Assembly: GCF_014695585.1 (NCBI RefSeq)
Contig: NZ_JACJON010000025.1
Location: forward strand, 60,122 to 124,121
Origin: Microcoleus sp. FACHB-831
Lineage (GTDB): Bacteria > Cyanobacteriota > Cyanobacteriia > Cyanobacteriales > FACHB-T130
DNA length: 64,000 nucleotides
Reading direction: 5' to 3'
Both the position numbers and the translations under genes were made by a program. The notes below the pieces were generated by a model that was not told where the DNA came from, ran no database searches, and worked only from the letters and a program-made list of their open reading frames with translations. Of this stretch, positions 62,733 to 64,000 are shown piece by piece (position 1 is the first letter of the stretch; the number at the start of each line of letters is the position of its first letter).

Positions 62733-63911
62733 ATGGAACTGCTGCACAAGTCGGGAGATATCATTGCTGAACGATATCGCATCGCAGACATTTTAGGTGA
62801 AGGTGGAATCGGGACGACATACCTTGCCCAAGATGTAAAAAGCGGCTCAACAGTAGCGCTCAAAGCTCTATCGTTGCGGGGTATGGCTGACTGGAAGATG
62901 ATGGAGTTGTTTGAACGGGAAGCTCGCGTTTTATCAAAACTAGAGCATCCTGGCATTCCGAAATATTTAGATTATTTGCAAGTAGATACACAAAGCGATC
63001 GCGGTTTCTATATTGCCCAACAATTAGCTCCAGGTAAGTCTCTGTTTGCCCTAGTACAAAGTGGCTGGCGGGGGACAGAAACAGAAATTAGAAGCATAGC
63101 GATTCAAATATTAGAAATTTTAGTTTATTTGCATTCGCTTGAACCGCCAGTCATCCACAGAGATATCAAGCCGCAAAATATTATTAGAGAAGAAAACGGG
63201 CAAGTATTTCTAGTAGATTTTGGAGCAGTTCAAGACACATATCACAGTACATTTGCCAAAAGCAGTACAGTGGTGGGAACGTTTGGTTATATGGCGCCCG
63301 AACAGTTCCGAGGACAAGCGGTTCCGACAACAGATTTATATAGTTTAGGGGCGACAGTGTTGTTTCTGCTGACGCATCGTTCGCCAGCAGATTTACCCCA
63401 AGAAAGATTAAAGATAGAGTTTCGCGATCGCGTCCAGATTTGTGAAGAATTTGCCGACTGGTTAGAGAAGATGCTAGAGCCAGATGTGGAAGATAGATTC
63501 GCGTCAGCAAAAGAAGCTTTAGAAGCGCTGCGCGGTAAGCGCAGAGTGGGAATAAAAGCGCGATCGCCTCTACCTTGGAAAGCTTTAATAGGGGTGGGAG
63601 TTGCCGCTGTTGCTTCTGTTATTGTCCTAAATTCCTACAAGTGGGCTATACTCGGCACTCTCGGATTTCAACCCGAAGGGCTGTGTACAGATGTAGTTAC
63701 TCTTAAAAATTATCTACAGCAGGGTGGAAACCCCAATGGCAGGGATAATGATACCAATCTATCTCTGCTAAATTGTTCGGGCTACAAAGACGCAGCCATT
63801 TTGCTGATTGCTAAGGGCGCAGATGTCAATGCTAAGGACAATGGTGGCAATACCCCGCTGCACATCGCAAAAAATAAGGACGTGGCCCAATACTTCTCGG
63901 TTAAGCTCTAA
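62733..63911 (+). CDS. Ser/Thr protein kinase with C-terminal ankyrin repeats
   Basis: A 392-residue kinase of the Pkn2/SpkB-like type. Glycine loop LGEGGIGTTYLAQD, Lys44, HRDIKPQN (Asp144), DFG (162-164) and GTFGYMAPEQF are intact. After the kinase domain (to about 265) a transmembrane helix (about 285-305) is followed by ankyrin-like repeats (about 320-392: LLNCSGYKDAAILLIAKGADVNAKDNGGNTPLHIA). These would lie outside the cytoplasm if the helix spans once. It is a different subfamily from the three kinases at 50875-57000. The ATG at 62733 is supported by the conserved start of the kinase fold. Confidence 0.93.
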   Translation: MELLHKSGDIIAERYRIADILGEGGIGTTYLAQDVKSGSTVALKALSLRGMADWKMMELFEREARVLSKLEHPGIPKYLDYLQVDTQSDRGFYIAQQLAPGKSLFALVQSGWRGTETEIRSIAIQILEILVYLHSLEPPVIHRDIKPQNIIREENGQVFLVDFGAVQDTYHSTFAKSSTVVGTFGYMAPEQFRGQAVPTTDLYSLGATVLFLLTHRSPADLPQERLKIEFRDRVQICEEFADWLEKMLEPDVEDRFASAKEALEALRGKRRVGIKARSPLPWKALIGVGVAAVASVIVLNSYKWAILGTLGFQPEGLCTDVVTLKNYLQQGGNPNGRDNDTNLSLLNCSGYKDAAILLIAKGADVNAKDNGGNTPLHIAKNKDVAQYFSVKL

Positions 63912-64000
63912 GCAGTGTTGAGAATGGAGAAGTTAAGATGTTCACATTGAGTTCCAGTTCCCCTATGAAATGGCTTTTTAGACGGGAACTTTGAGCGAGA

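Overview
This window comes from a cyanobacterial chromosome. The HIP1 palindrome GCGATCGC recurs throughout, inside and between genes. Several genes are cyanobacterial hallmarks: nblA, a CpcT/CpeT family protein, a Ycf37-like TPR protein, DUF3172 and DUF1802 proteins, an SLH protein, a ComFB-domain protein and pentapeptide and AMIN proteins. The many multi-PAS histidine kinases, Pkn-type Ser/Thr kinases and interspersed intergenic repeats suggest a large-genome, probably filamentous strain. Genus cannot be fixed from the sequence alone. No rRNA, tRNA, CRISPR array or complete transposase gene was seen.

Layout. 1-8.6 kb: a PAS histidine kinase cut by the window edge, an AMIN-domain envelope protein, a DUF3172 protein, an unknown membrane protein, an aldo/keto reductase, a dicarboxylate/amino-acid symporter and a DUF1802 protein. 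8.7-20.4 kb: signalling. Two translationally coupled histidine kinases (one with an N-terminal receiver), then nblA behind a near-perfect NtcA-type promoter together with a small unknown gene, gamma-glutamyltransferase, and a 1302-residue hybrid kinase with six PAS domains. 20.6-34.2 kb: an XPB-like helicase and, 11 kb further on, its usual partner nuclease Bax1 (DUF790). Between them lie an RND efflux pair, a glycosyltransferase, and an osmoprotectant ABC operon with a decayed second copy of its binding-protein gene. 34.4-40 kb: a tandem pair of long coiled-coil proteins, an HTH/NB-ARC/TPR STAND ATPase and a hicBA toxin-antitoxin pair. 40-48.7 kb: GST, SLH protein, a photolyase-like FAD protein followed by a separate photolyase-like antenna domain, a signal-peptide-bearing CpcT-like protein, a TIM-barrel epimerase divergent from an Rnl2-type RNA ligase, a PQQ-type sugar dehydrogenase lipoprotein and a pentapeptide-repeat protein. 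48.9-64 kb: pyruvate kinase, three related Ser/Thr kinases with a diverged pilin-like gene among them, Ycf37-like protein, a solute-binding protein, ribosomal proteins L20 and L35, a ComFB protein, a UvrD-type helicase and a fourth kinase with ankyrin repeats.

How they may work together. The nblA region links nitrogen status (NtcA) to phycobilisome breakdown. XPB plus Bax1 would form a helicase-nuclease for DNA repair, and the split photolyase pair and RNA ligase add further nucleic-acid repair functions. The STAND ATPase and hicBA are plausible defence or stress modules. The most unusual item is the photolyase split into two genes in reversed order, whose catalytic half carries four cysteines spaced much like those of [4Fe-4S] photolyases.
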